From CAVYXZ01 sp965223835 (GTDB taxonomy: Bacteria; Chloroflexota; Anaerolineae; Aggregatilineales; Phototrophicaceae): DNA of 64,000 bases. This document shows positions 24,019 through 33,332 of this stretch, one piece after another. Made by a program: the position numbers and the translations under genes. The stretch spans positions 372,001 to 436,000 of the forward strand of contig CBDCXQ010000001.1 in NCBI GenBank assembly GCA_965223835.1. Reading direction: 5' to 3'. Position 1 is the first letter of the stretch; each line of letters starts with the position of its first letter. The notes beneath the pieces were generated by a model, which did not search any database, was not told where the DNA came from, and saw nothing but the letters and a program-made list of their open reading frames with translations.

Positions 24019-24195
24019 ATGACTGGCTACTGCAAAACCTGTGGACAAGCACACTCAACCTGGACCAGACTCAATAATGGCCTGATTTGCGGTCATTGCG
24101 GCACGCGCGTGCGTGACCTGCGGGTGACGCCCGTCAATGTTCAGAAAACCCGGCCTGCGAACAAACGGTATCTGACTGGTCGTAGTAGTTACTGA
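24019..24195 (+). CDS. 58-residue zinc-ribbon microprotein
   Basis: Too short for usual gene calling. Sequence opens MTGYCKTCGQAHSTW and has a second pair in GLICGHCGTRVRDL, that is two C-x-x-C knuckles 17 residues apart, a four-Cys zinc ribbon, followed by a basic tail (KTRPANKRYLTGRSSY). AGAGGAAAG lies upstream and a strong terminator directly follows, so it is a complete single-gene unit. Could bind nucleic acid or act as a zinc-dependent adaptor; no function recognised. Confidence 0.75.
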   Translation: MTGYCKTCGQAHSTWTRLNNGLICGHCGTRVRDLRVTPVNVQKTRPANKRYLTGRSSY

Positions 24196-24220
24196 ACGCT
24201 GACATTTCATTTAACCTTTT

Positions 24221-24257
24221 AAAGGACGCAGTTAACTTTAGCTGCGTCCTTTTGTTT
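24221..24257 (+). terminator. rho-independent terminator after the zinc-ribbon gene
   Basis: AAAGGACGCAG (24221-24231) pairs with CTGCGTCCTTT (24242-24252) around a 10-base loop, followed by TTGTTTTG. Perfect 11-bp stem. Confidence 0.9.
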
Positions 24258-24375
24258 TGTATGCTGGTTGCTGTAAGGGTTGATATTGGGAAAAATGCTT
24301 CCCGCTTTTCATAACCTCAATTTAATGCAAAATCTGTTACAATGCGTCGTTGCGAATGAAGGGGAAGTCAACCAC

Positions 24376-25044
24376 ATGGAAGTATACCTCATCCGGCATG
24401 GACAATCGGCCAATAATGCACTGGGAACCGCTATCGGGCGCAGCAAAGATCCGTCGTTGACCGAGACCGGATTTCAGCAAGCGAAGGTCGTTGGTGATTA
24501 TCTGGCAAATACCGATTTTCACGTGGATCGGCTGTATTGCAGCGCGATGCTGCGTGCTTTGCAGACCGTTCAGCCCATTGGCGCGGCGTTAGGTCTGACG
24601 CCCGAAGTCTGGGTGGATGTCCATGAAGGTGGCGGTATCTATCTCGATCAACCGGATGGTGAGCCTGTGGGGTATCCAGGCCTCACGCGTTATGACATCA
24701 ATGACCAGTTTCCCGGCTATCGGCTCCCGGAAGATGTGACCGATGATGGGTGGTGGAACCAGGGCTTTGAGCGCGATTCGCAAGCGACCGGACGGGCGAT
24801 TGATGTCGCGGAACAACTCATCGAGCGCAGCCAGGACAGCACCGAACATATCGCCATTGTGACACACGGTTTCTTTACCAATTTGCTGCTCAAGGCGCTG
24901 CTCAACCAGATCCCCGCGCGAGATGTCTATTATCACCATAACAATACCGGTATCACGCGGCTGGACATCAACGCTGACGGTTTTATCGTGATGCGCTACC
25001 TCAACCGGACGGAGCATCTCAGCGCTGACTTGATAACCTATTGA
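24376..25044 (+). CDS. histidine phosphatase (phosphoglycerate mutase-like)
   Basis: 222 residues from the ATG at 24376; the RHG motif lies immediately after (VYLIRHGQSANN), which fixes the start. Other landmarks: LTETGFQQAKVVGDYL, the second Arg in SAMLRALQTVQPI, and IAIVTHGFF with the second catalytic His. An insert (residues ~75-120) is longer than in GpmA, so it belongs to the broad phosphatase branch; substrate unknown. The 3' end overlaps the convergent oxidoreductase by 7 bp. Confidence 0.9.
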   Translation: MEVYLIRHGQSANNALGTAIGRSKDPSLTETGFQQAKVVGDYLANTDFHVDRLYCSAMLRALQTVQPIGAALGLTPEVWVDVHEGGGIYLDQPDGEPVGYPGLTRYDINDQFPGYRLPEDVTDDGWWNQGFERDSQATGRAIDVAEQLIERSQDSTEHIAIVTHGFFTNLLLKALLNQIPARDVYYHHNNTGITRLDINADGFIVMRYLNRTEHLSADLITY

Positions 25045-26084
25045 TCTGTCACGTCTGGATAGGCAAGTCGGGCGCGTAATTTGCCGATGAGATCATCTTC
25101 TGGCTGAACCGGCAAAGGAATCACGCGATGATTCAGGGCGCTCAGGTAGATGCCGAGCACCACACTGAAATCGGCTAGCGCGTTTTCCAGGTTCAGGGGA
25201 TGCCGGGCGCGATCATCTTCCAGCCAGTCGAACATGGCTTCGGTCATCGCCGCTTGACCCAGAATGTCTTCATCAGCGTACAGATGCTCACCCGACTCCT
25301 GGTGGCCGTCGATATTGATCTCCCAGTCCCACATCGTCCAGTAGACATGACCCCGCGAGCCATAAACGGCGATGCGTTTGTGATAGGGAACAGGCTGGTC
25401 GCCCACACGCGGGGCATTTTCGCCACAACGCAATACCGCATTGCTGCCATTGGCGTAGCTGATGGAGGCTAAACATTGGTCAGGGGCAAAATGTTGTTTG
25501 GGGTTTTCGGCCAGGCCATTTATGCTCGCGACCTGTCCAAAGACCGCCGTCGGTTGCCCACCGGGGTTGAAGGCCCCAATTGCCTGTAACGAATGCGTCC
25601 CTTGATAGGCAAGATTCATGCCGGAACTGGCTTCGATGAAGCGGATGTCCCCGATTTTGCCAGCAGCAACGACCGCTTGCAGGTGTTGGCGGCGGGGGTG
25701 AAAATGCAACTGATGATTGATGGCAATTTTGACCCGGGGGTTGCTAGCGGCAAAGGCCCGTATGGCCCGATAATCTTCCCCCTGAATTGCCAGCGGTTTC
25801 TCGATAATCAGCGCGGGGATACCAACCGCTTCGGCGGCTTCCATCACCTCCAGCCGAACGTTGGGCGGCGTGTTGACATGCACGACATCGGGCCGCTCCT
25901 GAACGAACATCTCGCGATAATCCGTATAGCGGGCAGTAACACCGAATTGGTCGCCAAATACGTCCAGATTGTCGCGGTTGCGGGTGGCGATGGCGGTCAG
26001 CCTTCCCCGCTGGATATGCTGGTAGGCTTCGGCGTGCCCCCGTGCCCGACCTCCACTCACCCCTACAATTGCACATTTAACCAT
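25038..26084 (-). CDS. Gfo/Idh/MocA-family oxidoreductase
   Basis: 348 residues. N-terminal Rossmann fold with an atypical dinucleotide loop GVSGGRARGHAEAY, then RPDVVHVNTPPNVR and LIIEKPLAI (the EKP signature). The C-terminal half is the alpha/beta substrate domain. Members reduce or oxidise sugars and inositols with NAD(P). A second member is at 35551. Substrate unknown. Confidence 0.9.
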   Translation of the reverse strand: MVKCAIVGVSGGRARGHAEAYQHIQRGRLTAIATRNRDNLDVFGDQFGVTARYTDYREMFVQERPDVVHVNTPPNVRLEVMEAAEAVGIPALIIEKPLAIQGEDYRAIRAFAASNPRVKIAINHQLHFHPRRQHLQAVVAAGKIGDIRFIEASSGMNLAYQGTHSLQAIGAFNPGGQPTAVFGQVASINGLAENPKQHFAPDQCLASISYANGSNAVLRCGENAPRVGDQPVPYHKRIAVYGSRGHVYWTMWDWEINIDGHQESGEHLYADEDILGQAAMTEAMFDWLEDDRARHPLNLENALADFSVVLGIYLSALNHRVIPLPVQPEDDLIGKLRARLAYPDVTDQ

Positions 26085-26130
26085 CGCTGATGATCTCGCT
26101 TTCTGGATTGACTCGAGTATTTACGCGCGA

Positions 26131-26844
26131 TTACCACACACCTGGTAGCAAACGATAACGCGTTTGCTGCGTGAACTCAACATAACCGGGGAGTTCAGCC
26201 TGTAAAGTGCGATCTTCCAGCGCGGTGCGAATCACCAGCGTGACCAGTCCGATGAGCGCCGGGATGACCATCGCCAGGGACCCTAACGCCAGCGGCATCC
26301 CAAAATAGAAAGCGATGATAACGCCAACGTAGCCGGGGTGGCGTACATACCGATAGGGACCGTCGGTTGTAACCTGATGGCCGCGATCGGATTGGATGCG
26401 CACCGTGACCTCAAAATTGCGATTGACCATCATCGGCCAGGTAGTGAGCGCAAACCCAAACAGAATCAGAACATTGCCGACAATATAGACCGCTGCCGGG
26501 AGTGGCCCGGTCCAGCCATAGCGCACATCCAGCGCTCCCACCACGATCATCACAATCCAGGCCAGCCCGTAAATGCCCAATGCGATCAGATCCCAGGTTT
26601 TGGTCCCGGCCTCACGCTTGCCCCGCGCATTCAGCACTTCGGGATTGACCCGCCATAAGATGAGTGTCATGCCGGTCCACGCCACGAAATGGATGATGTT
26701 AAACACCCAGCCCCATTGCCAATCGGTCGTGCCCGCCAGCGCAAACAAGATCACGCCCAATATAATGGGCGACAGGATTTGCTTGGCAATCGTGTTCCAC
26801 CCGTATCGATTCAATTTGGTCGCATCGACAGTTTTTGTCGCCAT
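26131..26844 (-). CDS. isoprenylcysteine carboxyl methyltransferase (ICMT)-family membrane protein
   Basis: 237 residues from the ATG at 26842-26844, chosen for AGGAGG six bases upstream. About five hydrophobic helices, and the family C-terminus TDGPYRYVRHPGYVGVII and ALEDRTLQAELPGYVEF, containing the RHP and E..L motifs that bind S-adenosylmethionine and methyl acceptor. Bacterial members modify diverse lipids or are of unknown substrate. Confidence 0.85.
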   Translation of the reverse strand: MATKTVDATKLNRYGWNTIAKQILSPIILGVILFALAGTTDWQWGWVFNIIHFVAWTGMTLILWRVNPEVLNARGKREAGTKTWDLIALGIYGLAWIVMIVVGALDVRYGWTGPLPAAVYIVGNVLILFGFALTTWPMMVNRNFEVTVRIQSDRGHQVTTDGPYRYVRHPGYVGVIIAFYFGMPLALGSLAMVIPALIGLVTLVIRTALEDRTLQAELPGYVEFTQQTRYRLLPGVW

Positions 26845-27000
26845 GATTGACCTCCTATACCGCATCCAATATTATTTTAGGTCAATCTAAAAATGGTGCG
26901 GCCCCCAGTGATTGGGGGTGCTGAAGTATTCAATGAGGTTGCACACAATGAATAGCAGTAAAGGCGAAATATGAGGATGATTTTTTTAGCTTTCAGCGAT

Positions 27001-27420
27001 TTATTCGCCTATACAGGGATACTCACCGATCTTTGCTAATACCTGACGGCCTTCTACGCGCTCTTTCAAGTTCATCTGTAACACGCGAACCGTTGTACGA
27101 CCTTCAGCAGTTAGGCCAAAAATGCGCATATCCGCCTGTATCTCGAAATGTTCTGCCCAAACTTGCTGGCGAGGATGGAACAAAGGGGTGATTTGCCCAG
27201 TGGCTGGATCAAAGCCAGTGAGATCATGGCTTTTATACATATTGCAGTTGAAACAGGCATAACACAAATTTGATGTATCATCTGTGCCCGCATGTTTCAA
27301 CGGAATGATGTGGTCAACATGGAATGGCACAGTGCCGCTGGAGACAGCTAAACGGCAATATTCGCAACAACCGCCAGCACGCTCACGTACCGTCCGTCGC
27401 TGCGCTTCCGACAAACTCAT
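27001..27420 (-). CDS. HNH endonuclease
   Basis: 139 residues. Zinc knuckle CCEYCRL at the N-terminus, the HNH core FHVDHIIPLKHAGTDDTSNL, and CYACFNCNMYKS with the second Cys pair. The C-terminal 60 residues (LFHPRQQVWAEHFEI, GLTAEGRTTVRVLQMN) are a common extension of this group. Cleaves DNA non-specifically or by nicking in relatives. The start overlaps the end of the small upstream gene by 4 bp. Confidence 0.92.
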   Translation of the reverse strand: MSLSEAQRRTVRERAGGCCEYCRLAVSSGTVPFHVDHIIPLKHAGTDDTSNLCYACFNCNMYKSHDLTGFDPATGQITPLFHPRQQVWAEHFEIQADMRIFGLTAEGRTTVRVLQMNLKERVEGRQVLAKIGEYPCIGE

Positions 27421-27680
27421 TCAGCCGTTTTCTTAAGCTTGAGCTTCATCTTTGCTTTAAGCAGAATCATCATATTCTCTACCCGCGCGTAATCCATCAT
27501 TTCGCGGTGTTCATCTGGCGTGAGATCACCTTCGCCGTTCCGATCCAGCAATTCATGGGCACGCATTTGCAGATATTCCGGTAGTTCATAAGCAATGATC
27601 GATTCCGGTGTCGGATTCGTTGCCAGAAAGTCGGTGATCTCGCCAAAAACATTGCGGTCGGGTATGTTCAGCATGGTCAT
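27417..27680 (-). CDS. small partner protein of the HNH endonuclease
   Basis: 87 residues, mostly helical: ESIIAYELPEYLQMRAHELL, then EGDLTPDEHREMMDYARVE and a very basic C-terminus LLKAKMKLKLKKTAE. Similar short helical proteins are, as far as I know, found beside this type of HNH gene in Cyanobacteria and Chloroflexota. Coupled translation (ATGA overlap) suggests the two act together, perhaps as regulator or inhibitor; unproven. Confidence 0.7.
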   Translation of the reverse strand: MTMLNIPDRNVFGEITDFLATNPTPESIIAYELPEYLQMRAHELLDRNGEGDLTPDEHREMMDYARVENMMILLKAKMKLKLKKTAE

Positions 27681-27811
27681 ATTCCGTCATTTGATTGCTC
27701 GCTCACCTTACGCAGGTCAAGGCCAGGCAGTGGGTTTAAACCCACTGTTTTTCCGCTCAAGGTGCGTAACATCAGTTACTCATATTCTACCATAGCAATG
27801 AATCCCGGCTT

Positions 27812-28159
27812 CTATTCGTCCTGCGCCGCGCGCCACTTTAGCCAGGCGCGGATGATCGTCAATTGTAGATTGTGCCAGGCCTGGTCGCCGGTAAATGTCT
27901 GCAATTCGCTGCTGTCGAGGGTAAGCAACAACTCGTCGTTCGGGTTATACGTGATGGCAAACCCAAAGCCATCGTCAATCAGATGCTGGATGGCAAAGCT
28001 GGGTTGTCCCGCCCAATTGGATAATTTGGTCATCACCATGCGCGGCGTGGAATTGTTATCCAGCGGGCGCAACCACTTGCCCGGCATGATCTCGCGCCAG
28101 CGCAAGCGGGCGGCAATCGCGCGATTCAGGGCGTCGCCATCGAGATTGTCAAAGTCCAT
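27812..28159 (-). CDS. small protein of unknown function next to a PhyH dioxygenase
   Basis: 115 residues from the ATG at 28157-28159 (GTGAGGTC upstream). Sequence features: DALNRAIAARLRWREIMPGKW, then MVMTKLSNWAGQPSFAIQHL and QAWHNLQLTIIRAWLKWRA. The pattern is reminiscent of small phage-type ABA-sandwich proteins, but the match is by eye only. It starts 8 bp after the stop of the dioxygenase, so the two are one operon. Confidence 0.6.
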   Translation of the reverse strand: MDFDNLDGDALNRAIAARLRWREIMPGKWLRPLDNNSTPRMVMTKLSNWAGQPSFAIQHLIDDGFGFAITYNPNDELLLTLDSSELQTFTGDQAWHNLQLTIIRAWLKWRAAQDE

Positions 28160-28167
28160 GATTGACC

Positions 28168-28935
28168 TCACGCAAACGGGAACGTCCCTTCGTAGCCCAG
28201 CGTATCCAGCGTAAACTGCGGGTTAGAGACGAACTTGATGCCGGGAAACATGGGGTTTTGCTGATAGTGGAGCACGATATTGGCGCGGATTTCGCCGTCG
28301 GGGTCGGGGCCAAGTTTCGCACCCTGATGCGGAATATGGCTATAGAACAGCACCATATCGCCCGCCATTGGATGGAGGTCTACACGCTCGGCGTTGTCAC
28401 ACCACACCTGGAACGGATCGTCGCGGTCTTCGGTGTAGCGCAAATACGGAATCAACTCATCGGGCACCGGGCGTTCCAGATAGCCTTTGACGAACGTCAA
28501 CCGTCCGCGTTCGGGTGTGTTATCGGTCAGGTAGAACGTGGTGTTGATGCACAGCGCCTGGGCTGGTTGTTCGGCTTCCGCTTTCTCGGTCTGATAATAA
28601 TAATCGTAGAAATCCATGTGCCATTCCTGCGTGTAATCTGCCGGGTTGACATGCGCCCGCAGGCTGCGTAATTGACACTGTTTGCCCATGATGGCCTGGA
28701 GGTAGGGCGCGGCACTGGCATGACCGATGAGTTCGCGGCTGAGGGTGGGTTGCAGCGCCAACAGCTTTTCAAACGCGACATTGCCCACGCCGTTGCTGAT
28801 CTCGTACTCGCCACGCCGGTACATGCCGTAGAGAATGGTCTTCCACTGCTCAATCGTGTCGTGGTCCAGCGCGTTGGGAATGACGACAAAGCCATCGCGT
28901 TTGAGGGCTTCGAGTTGTTGGGTGTAGGGTGACAT
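28168..28935 (-). CDS. phytanoyl-CoA dioxygenase (PhyH)-family protein
   Basis: 255 residues from the ATG at 28933-28935 (GGAG seven bases upstream). An Fe(II)/2-oxoglutarate-dependent oxygenase: HxD in QEWHMDFYDYY, the distal His in DMVLFYSHIPHQG, and the 2-oxoglutarate-binding Arg in EIRANIVLHYQ. The N-terminal LKRDGFVVIPNALDHD is the family entry. Substrate unknown; relatives hydroxylate lipids, amino acids or natural products. Co-transcribed with the small gene downstream. Confidence 0.88.
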   Translation of the reverse strand: MSPYTQQLEALKRDGFVVIPNALDHDTIEQWKTILYGMYRRGEYEISNGVGNVAFEKLLALQPTLSRELIGHASAAPYLQAIMGKQCQLRSLRAHVNPADYTQEWHMDFYDYYYQTEKAEAEQPAQALCINTTFYLTDNTPERGRLTFVKGYLERPVPDELIPYLRYTEDRDDPFQVWCDNAERVDLHPMAGDMVLFYSHIPHQGAKLGPDPDGEIRANIVLHYQQNPMFPGIKFVSNPQFTLDTLGYEGTFPFA

Positions 28936-29019
28936 GATTATCTCCATATTGAGAAAACGTGGTTTCTTCAAGCCACCTAGTTTAGCTTATTCGTGGCTTT
29001 CTTTCGGCTTTGGTAGGAG

Positions 29020-29958
29020 CTATTTTAGATTTGCAAGATATAGTAATTCTTGTACTACTATTCTAATTTCAGGAATCAAATTCTCAATATCATTTCGATT
29101 AGCATGGAAACCCCTAGCATGTGCCGATTGATTCCCTATGACCAGTAACTTCGGCATCGCCTCCATAGTGCTTGCACTTATATTCCATGTGTTTTCAGAA
29201 CTCGCATATCTTATTAATTCTGCTAGAGATCGAAAACGTGGTTGAGCGTTTGATGTTTGATGTGTCTCATATACTTCGATTAGGAGCGTTTCGAGAAGTC
29301 TACGTAACATCACTACACATGCATCATACCACCCATGTTCGTAAGAGCCATTAATTTGAGCTGCTAATCGTTCAATATCACCTCGAGTGCCTTCCACTAG
29401 CTCAAAGTCTATTACATAATTGATCTTGGACTTTTCGCTTTTATAGATTGTTTCTTCGGCTAGCCTGATACGAGATTCAACTTCTTTCTTTTCATCATCA
29501 GGTGTTGGGAAAACTTCAACTTTGTATTCTGGTGGCTTCAAAAATCGATTACACAAAATATCAAAAAAAGCCTCGAAGTAGAAATGATAGTATGGAATAG
29601 CATTTAATCTTGGAAGATCACTTCGCAGAGGTTCACCCAAATACGTCTTCTCGTTTTCAATATCGAAGTCTTCATCAAAAATGGGGACAATGTTTCGTTC
29701 TAATCGGAATGCTTCTTCGATTTCACGGCGTAACCAATCTTCTGGCTCAGAACATCTTTCTAAGGATCCAGGTGACAAAATAATCAAGAAGTGTTGACGT
29801 GCTGAAATTTGATTCAGAATGATGCGATCAAATGAACCGCTATCAATTGTTTGGACATCAAGAAACACATCATATTCCCGTGCGCGTAATTCCTGGAAGA
29901 CTAATCGGGCAAGATGTCTGCCGATAGAGCGACGATAAGAAATAAAGATGCTTTCCAT
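29020..29958 (-). CDS. TIR-domain protein with DUF4145/HEPN-like C-terminus
   Basis: 312 residues. TIR at 1-145: IFISYRRSIGRHLARLV, VFLDVQTIDSG, FLIILSPGSLE, and E79 in EDWLRREIEEAFRL at the NAD-cleaving Glu position, then NIVPIF. A linker with coiled-coil character (KKEVESRIRLAEETIYKSEK) leads to a helical C-terminus with YDACVVMLRRLLETLLIEVY and IGNQSAHARGFHANRNDIEN, which fits the DUF4145/HEPN-like pattern. The gene is clearly more AT-rich than both neighbours, a sign of recent transfer. Candidate stress or antiviral effector; no partner gene is seen. Confidence 0.8.
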   Translation of the reverse strand: MESIFISYRRSIGRHLARLVFQELRAREYDVFLDVQTIDSGSFDRIILNQISARQHFLIILSPGSLERCSEPEDWLRREIEEAFRLERNIVPIFDEDFDIENEKTYLGEPLRSDLPRLNAIPYYHFYFEAFFDILCNRFLKPPEYKVEVFPTPDDEKKEVESRIRLAEETIYKSEKSKINYVIDFELVEGTRGDIERLAAQINGSYEHGWYDACVVMLRRLLETLLIEVYETHQTSNAQPRFRSLAELIRYASSENTWNISASTMEAMPKLLVIGNQSAHARGFHANRNDIENLIPEIRIVVQELLYLANLK

Positions 29959-30063
29959 GTCAATTCTTACTCATATTTTTGATTCTTAATCTTATTACAT
30001 TCTCTTTTTTTGTACGACCTTAAATTTCATTGTAGTATCGAAGCCAATTTTGAAGCTGGTTAA

Positions 30064-31173
30064 TCACGGCCCCGGCAACACCGCATCAATGACGACGATT
30101 TGCCCGTTGCCGACGGCGAAGATCTGGCCGGTGAAGGTCGCCGTGTTGTTAATCAGCGGTGGCGCATTGTCCGGGAAGGTGACGCTCAGCGAGTTGCCGT
30201 TCAGGTTCAAAACGGGCGCGTCCGGCAGCGGCAGTTGCGTGCCGGGTACGATGTGGCCCTGGAGGAGCAGTGCCAGTTGCGCGGGGTTTGCAGGCAGCGT
30301 CGTACTGGCGAAAGCCGCATCCACCGGGGCGTAGAGCGTAAACGGCCCCGCGCCTGCCAGCAGGTCAATCAGATCAGCTTGTTCCAGCGCCGCCAGCAAC
30401 TGGTTAAACGGCCCCATCGTATTGAAGGGATCAATGCCGTTGTTGCCCGCCGCCGTGATCGCACGCAGATAATCTGTCATGTTGCCAGCGGATAATCCGG
30501 GCCAGATCTGGACGTTATTGTTGAGGAACAGTTCGCCGGGCCACGAGCCGACTGCTGCCGCGACCACGATGGTATAGGGCGTGCCAAAAAACGTCCCCGG
30601 CCCCACGTCAAACAGTGTACTTTGCTGGGCATCGTCGATGGTGAACTGTGCCGTGCGCCAGCCCAACTCCAACGGCGTTACGGCGAAATTCCCAAAGCGC
30701 AGCGACGCGACCACCGTTTCACCGTCAATGTGGCCGTTGATGCGGTCCGCGCCGCGCAGGCCATTTATCGTCAGCAAGGCCGCCTGGGTCGCGGTGGGTT
30801 CCATGCCCGCAGCGGCTGCCGTCTCGTCAATCAGCAGCGGATGCCATTGTGCATCATCTACATGGCCCAACACCGCCAGCAGATAGTCATGGTCGCTCAT
30901 GGCTTCTATCGGCACGGGGCCGAGCAGCGCACTGTCCGGCGTGCCTCCGGTTGTCACCAGCGTGATCGTATGCGCGCCGGGAGACAACGGCAGGTAGGGC
31001 GTTAGAAATGGCGAGGGAATTTGTAGCTGAACCAGTTCGGCATCAACATATATATCGACCGCGTCCGCGCTCCAGACCAGATGGGCCACTCGCAGGCGAG
31101 CATTTGTCTCCTGAGCCAGCGTCGCTGTGCTGCTCAAGATGATGAATACCGCGATAATCAGCCATTTGCGCAT
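30064..31173 (-). CDS. secreted DUF4397 / fasciclin (FAS1) protein
   Basis: 369 residues. Signal peptide MRKWLIIAVFIILSSTATLA. Residues 25-230 fit DUF4397 (LRVAHLVWSADAVDIYVD, LSPGAHTITLV, YTIVVAAAVGSW). Residues 240-369 are a FAS1 domain: PFNQLLAALEQADLIDLL, AGPFTLYAPVDAAFA, LLLQGHIVPG, NGQIVVIDAVLPGP. FAS1 mediates adhesion in matrix proteins. Extracellular; probably cell-surface adhesion. Confidence 0.9.
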   Translation of the reverse strand: MRKWLIIAVFIILSSTATLAQETNARLRVAHLVWSADAVDIYVDAELVQLQIPSPFLTPYLPLSPGAHTITLVTTGGTPDSALLGPVPIEAMSDHDYLLAVLGHVDDAQWHPLLIDETAAAAGMEPTATQAALLTINGLRGADRINGHIDGETVVASLRFGNFAVTPLELGWRTAQFTIDDAQQSTLFDVGPGTFFGTPYTIVVAAAVGSWPGELFLNNNVQIWPGLSAGNMTDYLRAITAAGNNGIDPFNTMGPFNQLLAALEQADLIDLLAGAGPFTLYAPVDAAFASTTLPANPAQLALLLQGHIVPGTQLPLPDAPVLNLNGNSLSVTFPDNAPPLINNTATFTGQIFAVGNGQIVVIDAVLPGP

Positions 31174-31244
31174 CGGATAATGTCCCCGTCTATGAATTGA
31201 CTGCGTTTATACTGCGCTTGCATGAGGAGAATATGATAAGCTAA

Positions 31245-33158
31245 TCAACCGCTGCCTGATGCGAGGGTTTGCTTGAAAAAGTCGGTGATGGCGTTATAGC
31301 AACGGACGCGATTCTCGAATTTCAGCACATCATGGCCTTCGTCTTCAAACATCAAGTAGTCGACGCTTTTCCCCGCCGCCCGTAACTGTTCTACCACATC
31401 CCGCGATTCACGCTCGACAACACGTGGGTCGTTGCCACCCTGAATCACCAGCATCGGCGCGGTCAGTTGGTGCATGTAGGTTTTGGGCGATTGTTCCAGC
31501 AATTGGTCCCGATCTTTTTCCGGGTCACCGACAGCGATTTTGAAATAGGGTTTCCACGTCTCCGGCAGGCGATCAATGAACGTCATCAGGTCATAGGGGC
31601 CGAACATATCGACTGCACCTTGCCACAATTCGGGATGCCGGAACGCCAGCGTAAGCGTCATATAACCGCCATACGAACGGCCTACTACACCAGCCCGGTT
31701 GGTATCGACACGGGGGTCAGCCGCCAATATGTGCATGGCATGAACATGGTCCAGCCGATCTTGCCCGCCCCAATCACGGTCCACCTGTTTCATGTAACTC
31801 AAACCATAGCCGCTGCTGCCGCGCACGTTGGGCACGAAGACGGCGATGCCATTCAGGGTCAGAAATTGAATCAGTGGCATGGAGAACCACGCAAAATCGG
31901 GGCGTTCCTGGCTCTGGGGGCCACCATGCACATAGTACACCAGCGGATAGGGCGGCTCGAAGCCCAGCGACGCCGCTGGTAAATACAGCCGTGCCGAGAT
32001 GCGCAGGCCATCATGCGATTCATACGAGGCGTCTTCGCCCTCGGCCAGTAGTTCGCCGGGAATGCCCAGAATCCGTTCGCGGGTATGTTGCGCTATCGTG
32101 CGCTGTGGACCCTCCAGCGTGTAAATCTGAGTTGGCGCGGTCGCGGTTGAATACACCAGAATATGGCGGTCAAGATTCTTGTCATAGTAGTGCGACTCCA
32201 GCACGCCGTTGGCGATTTTGCCCGTGCCGGTCAATGCGCGATCAACCGTCAGCATCAGGTTGGCATGGTCATAGGTTGCTTCGTACAGCCATGATACGCC
32301 GTCAATGTTATACGTCAGCGTGTAGCGATTCCCTTGTAAATGGCGTAGCGACTCCAGTTCGCCCATCCCCGAATGCTGAATGCCATTGATGGTTACGGGT
32401 TGCACCTCACCGGGCGCGGCGAAATCGAGATAGCCCAGGCTGCCGGTATCATCGAAGATGACGCTGACAAACAACAGCCCCTGGTCATCGTTAACGAAGT
32501 GGCAGGAATGAATGGCGTTCAGCGGCACGGCTTGACCTTCGGCGCGGTCGTCTAGTGGAACGCCATAGAGGAGATGCATCTCGCCATTTTCCCACAGGTA
32601 CAGCACATGGTCGCCGATGGTGTAGCTGTCGGTGATGGCAATCTGGCTATGATCGTCATTGACACCGGCTGGCTCCGGCAACCAGGGACTTGCGTTCAGC
32701 AGCGTGCGTTCGCCGCTGGCGAGATCACACTGATAGATTTCGATCAATGCCTCTTTGCGCGATTCGGCCATCAGGTAGCACAGGTTACGCTCGGCATCGC
32801 AATGAACGAGATGCACGCGATAATCGGCGAAGGCGTTGTCAAAGGTCGGCTCCGGCAACCCGCCTTCTAACGGAATCACCAGCGGCTGATAATTCTCGTC
32901 GCCATTATCGTCCAGTAGTAGCAGGATCTGGCCCAGTTTGGGGAACAGGTAGTATGAATAGCCATCCATCAAATGGGGATTTTGCAGCACAATATCGGGC
33001 GGCAAGAGCGGTTCGGGTACGCTGCCACCATCATCCATCACGTACAGGCTCATGTGACCGCTCAGGTTGCTGATAAAGTAAATACGATCTTCCAACAATT
33101 GTGGGACCAAAAACTGTCGCGCCGCCAGCAGCGATTCAATGCGAAAGGCGTTGTTCAA
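31245..33158 (-). CDS. prolyl oligopeptidase (S9)-family serine peptidase
   Basis: 637 residues. N-terminal beta-propeller (1-370) followed by an alpha/beta-hydrolase: PYPLVYYVHGGPQSQERPDF (oxyanion loop), GVVGRSYGGYMTL (nucleophile Ser ~493), VIQGGNDPRV (Asp ~576) and EDEGHDV (His ~608). No signal peptide. The start is a TTG with AGGAG nine bases upstream. Acyl-aminoacyl or dipeptidyl peptidase-like; exact specificity unknown. Confidence 0.92.
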   Translation of the reverse strand: MNNAFRIESLLAARQFLVPQLLEDRIYFISNLSGHMSLYVMDDGGSVPEPLLPPDIVLQNPHLMDGYSYYLFPKLGQILLLLDDNGDENYQPLVIPLEGGLPEPTFDNAFADYRVHLVHCDAERNLCYLMAESRKEALIEIYQCDLASGERTLLNASPWLPEPAGVNDDHSQIAITDSYTIGDHVLYLWENGEMHLLYGVPLDDRAEGQAVPLNAIHSCHFVNDDQGLLFVSVIFDDTGSLGYLDFAAPGEVQPVTINGIQHSGMGELESLRHLQGNRYTLTYNIDGVSWLYEATYDHANLMLTVDRALTGTGKIANGVLESHYYDKNLDRHILVYSTATAPTQIYTLEGPQRTIAQHTRERILGIPGELLAEGEDASYESHDGLRISARLYLPAASLGFEPPYPLVYYVHGGPQSQERPDFAWFSMPLIQFLTLNGIAVFVPNVRGSSGYGLSYMKQVDRDWGGQDRLDHVHAMHILAADPRVDTNRAGVVGRSYGGYMTLTLAFRHPELWQGAVDMFGPYDLMTFIDRLPETWKPYFKIAVGDPEKDRDQLLEQSPKTYMHQLTAPMLVIQGGNDPRVVERESRDVVEQLRAAGKSVDYLMFEDEGHDVLKFENRVRCYNAITDFFKQTLASGSG

Positions 33159-33332
33159 GCGAATTTCTCCTGAGTGTATTCGTTCTGCAATGATTGTAGC
33201 GTATTTATCAAACGCCGGTGTGTCCTAACTTTCAGCCACTTGCTGGATAAGCTATAATCGCACAACAGCGTGACTTGTTGGAGTATTTGGTATGGGTTTT
33301 ATTGGACAGTTGATAATTTGGAGACGATGCGC

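Noticed and set aside
2928..29958. One continuous defence island
   Set aside because: Uma2, macrodomain, restriction-modification, TIR and HNH genes are interspersed with housekeeping genes such as rplJ-rplL, so they are not one island.
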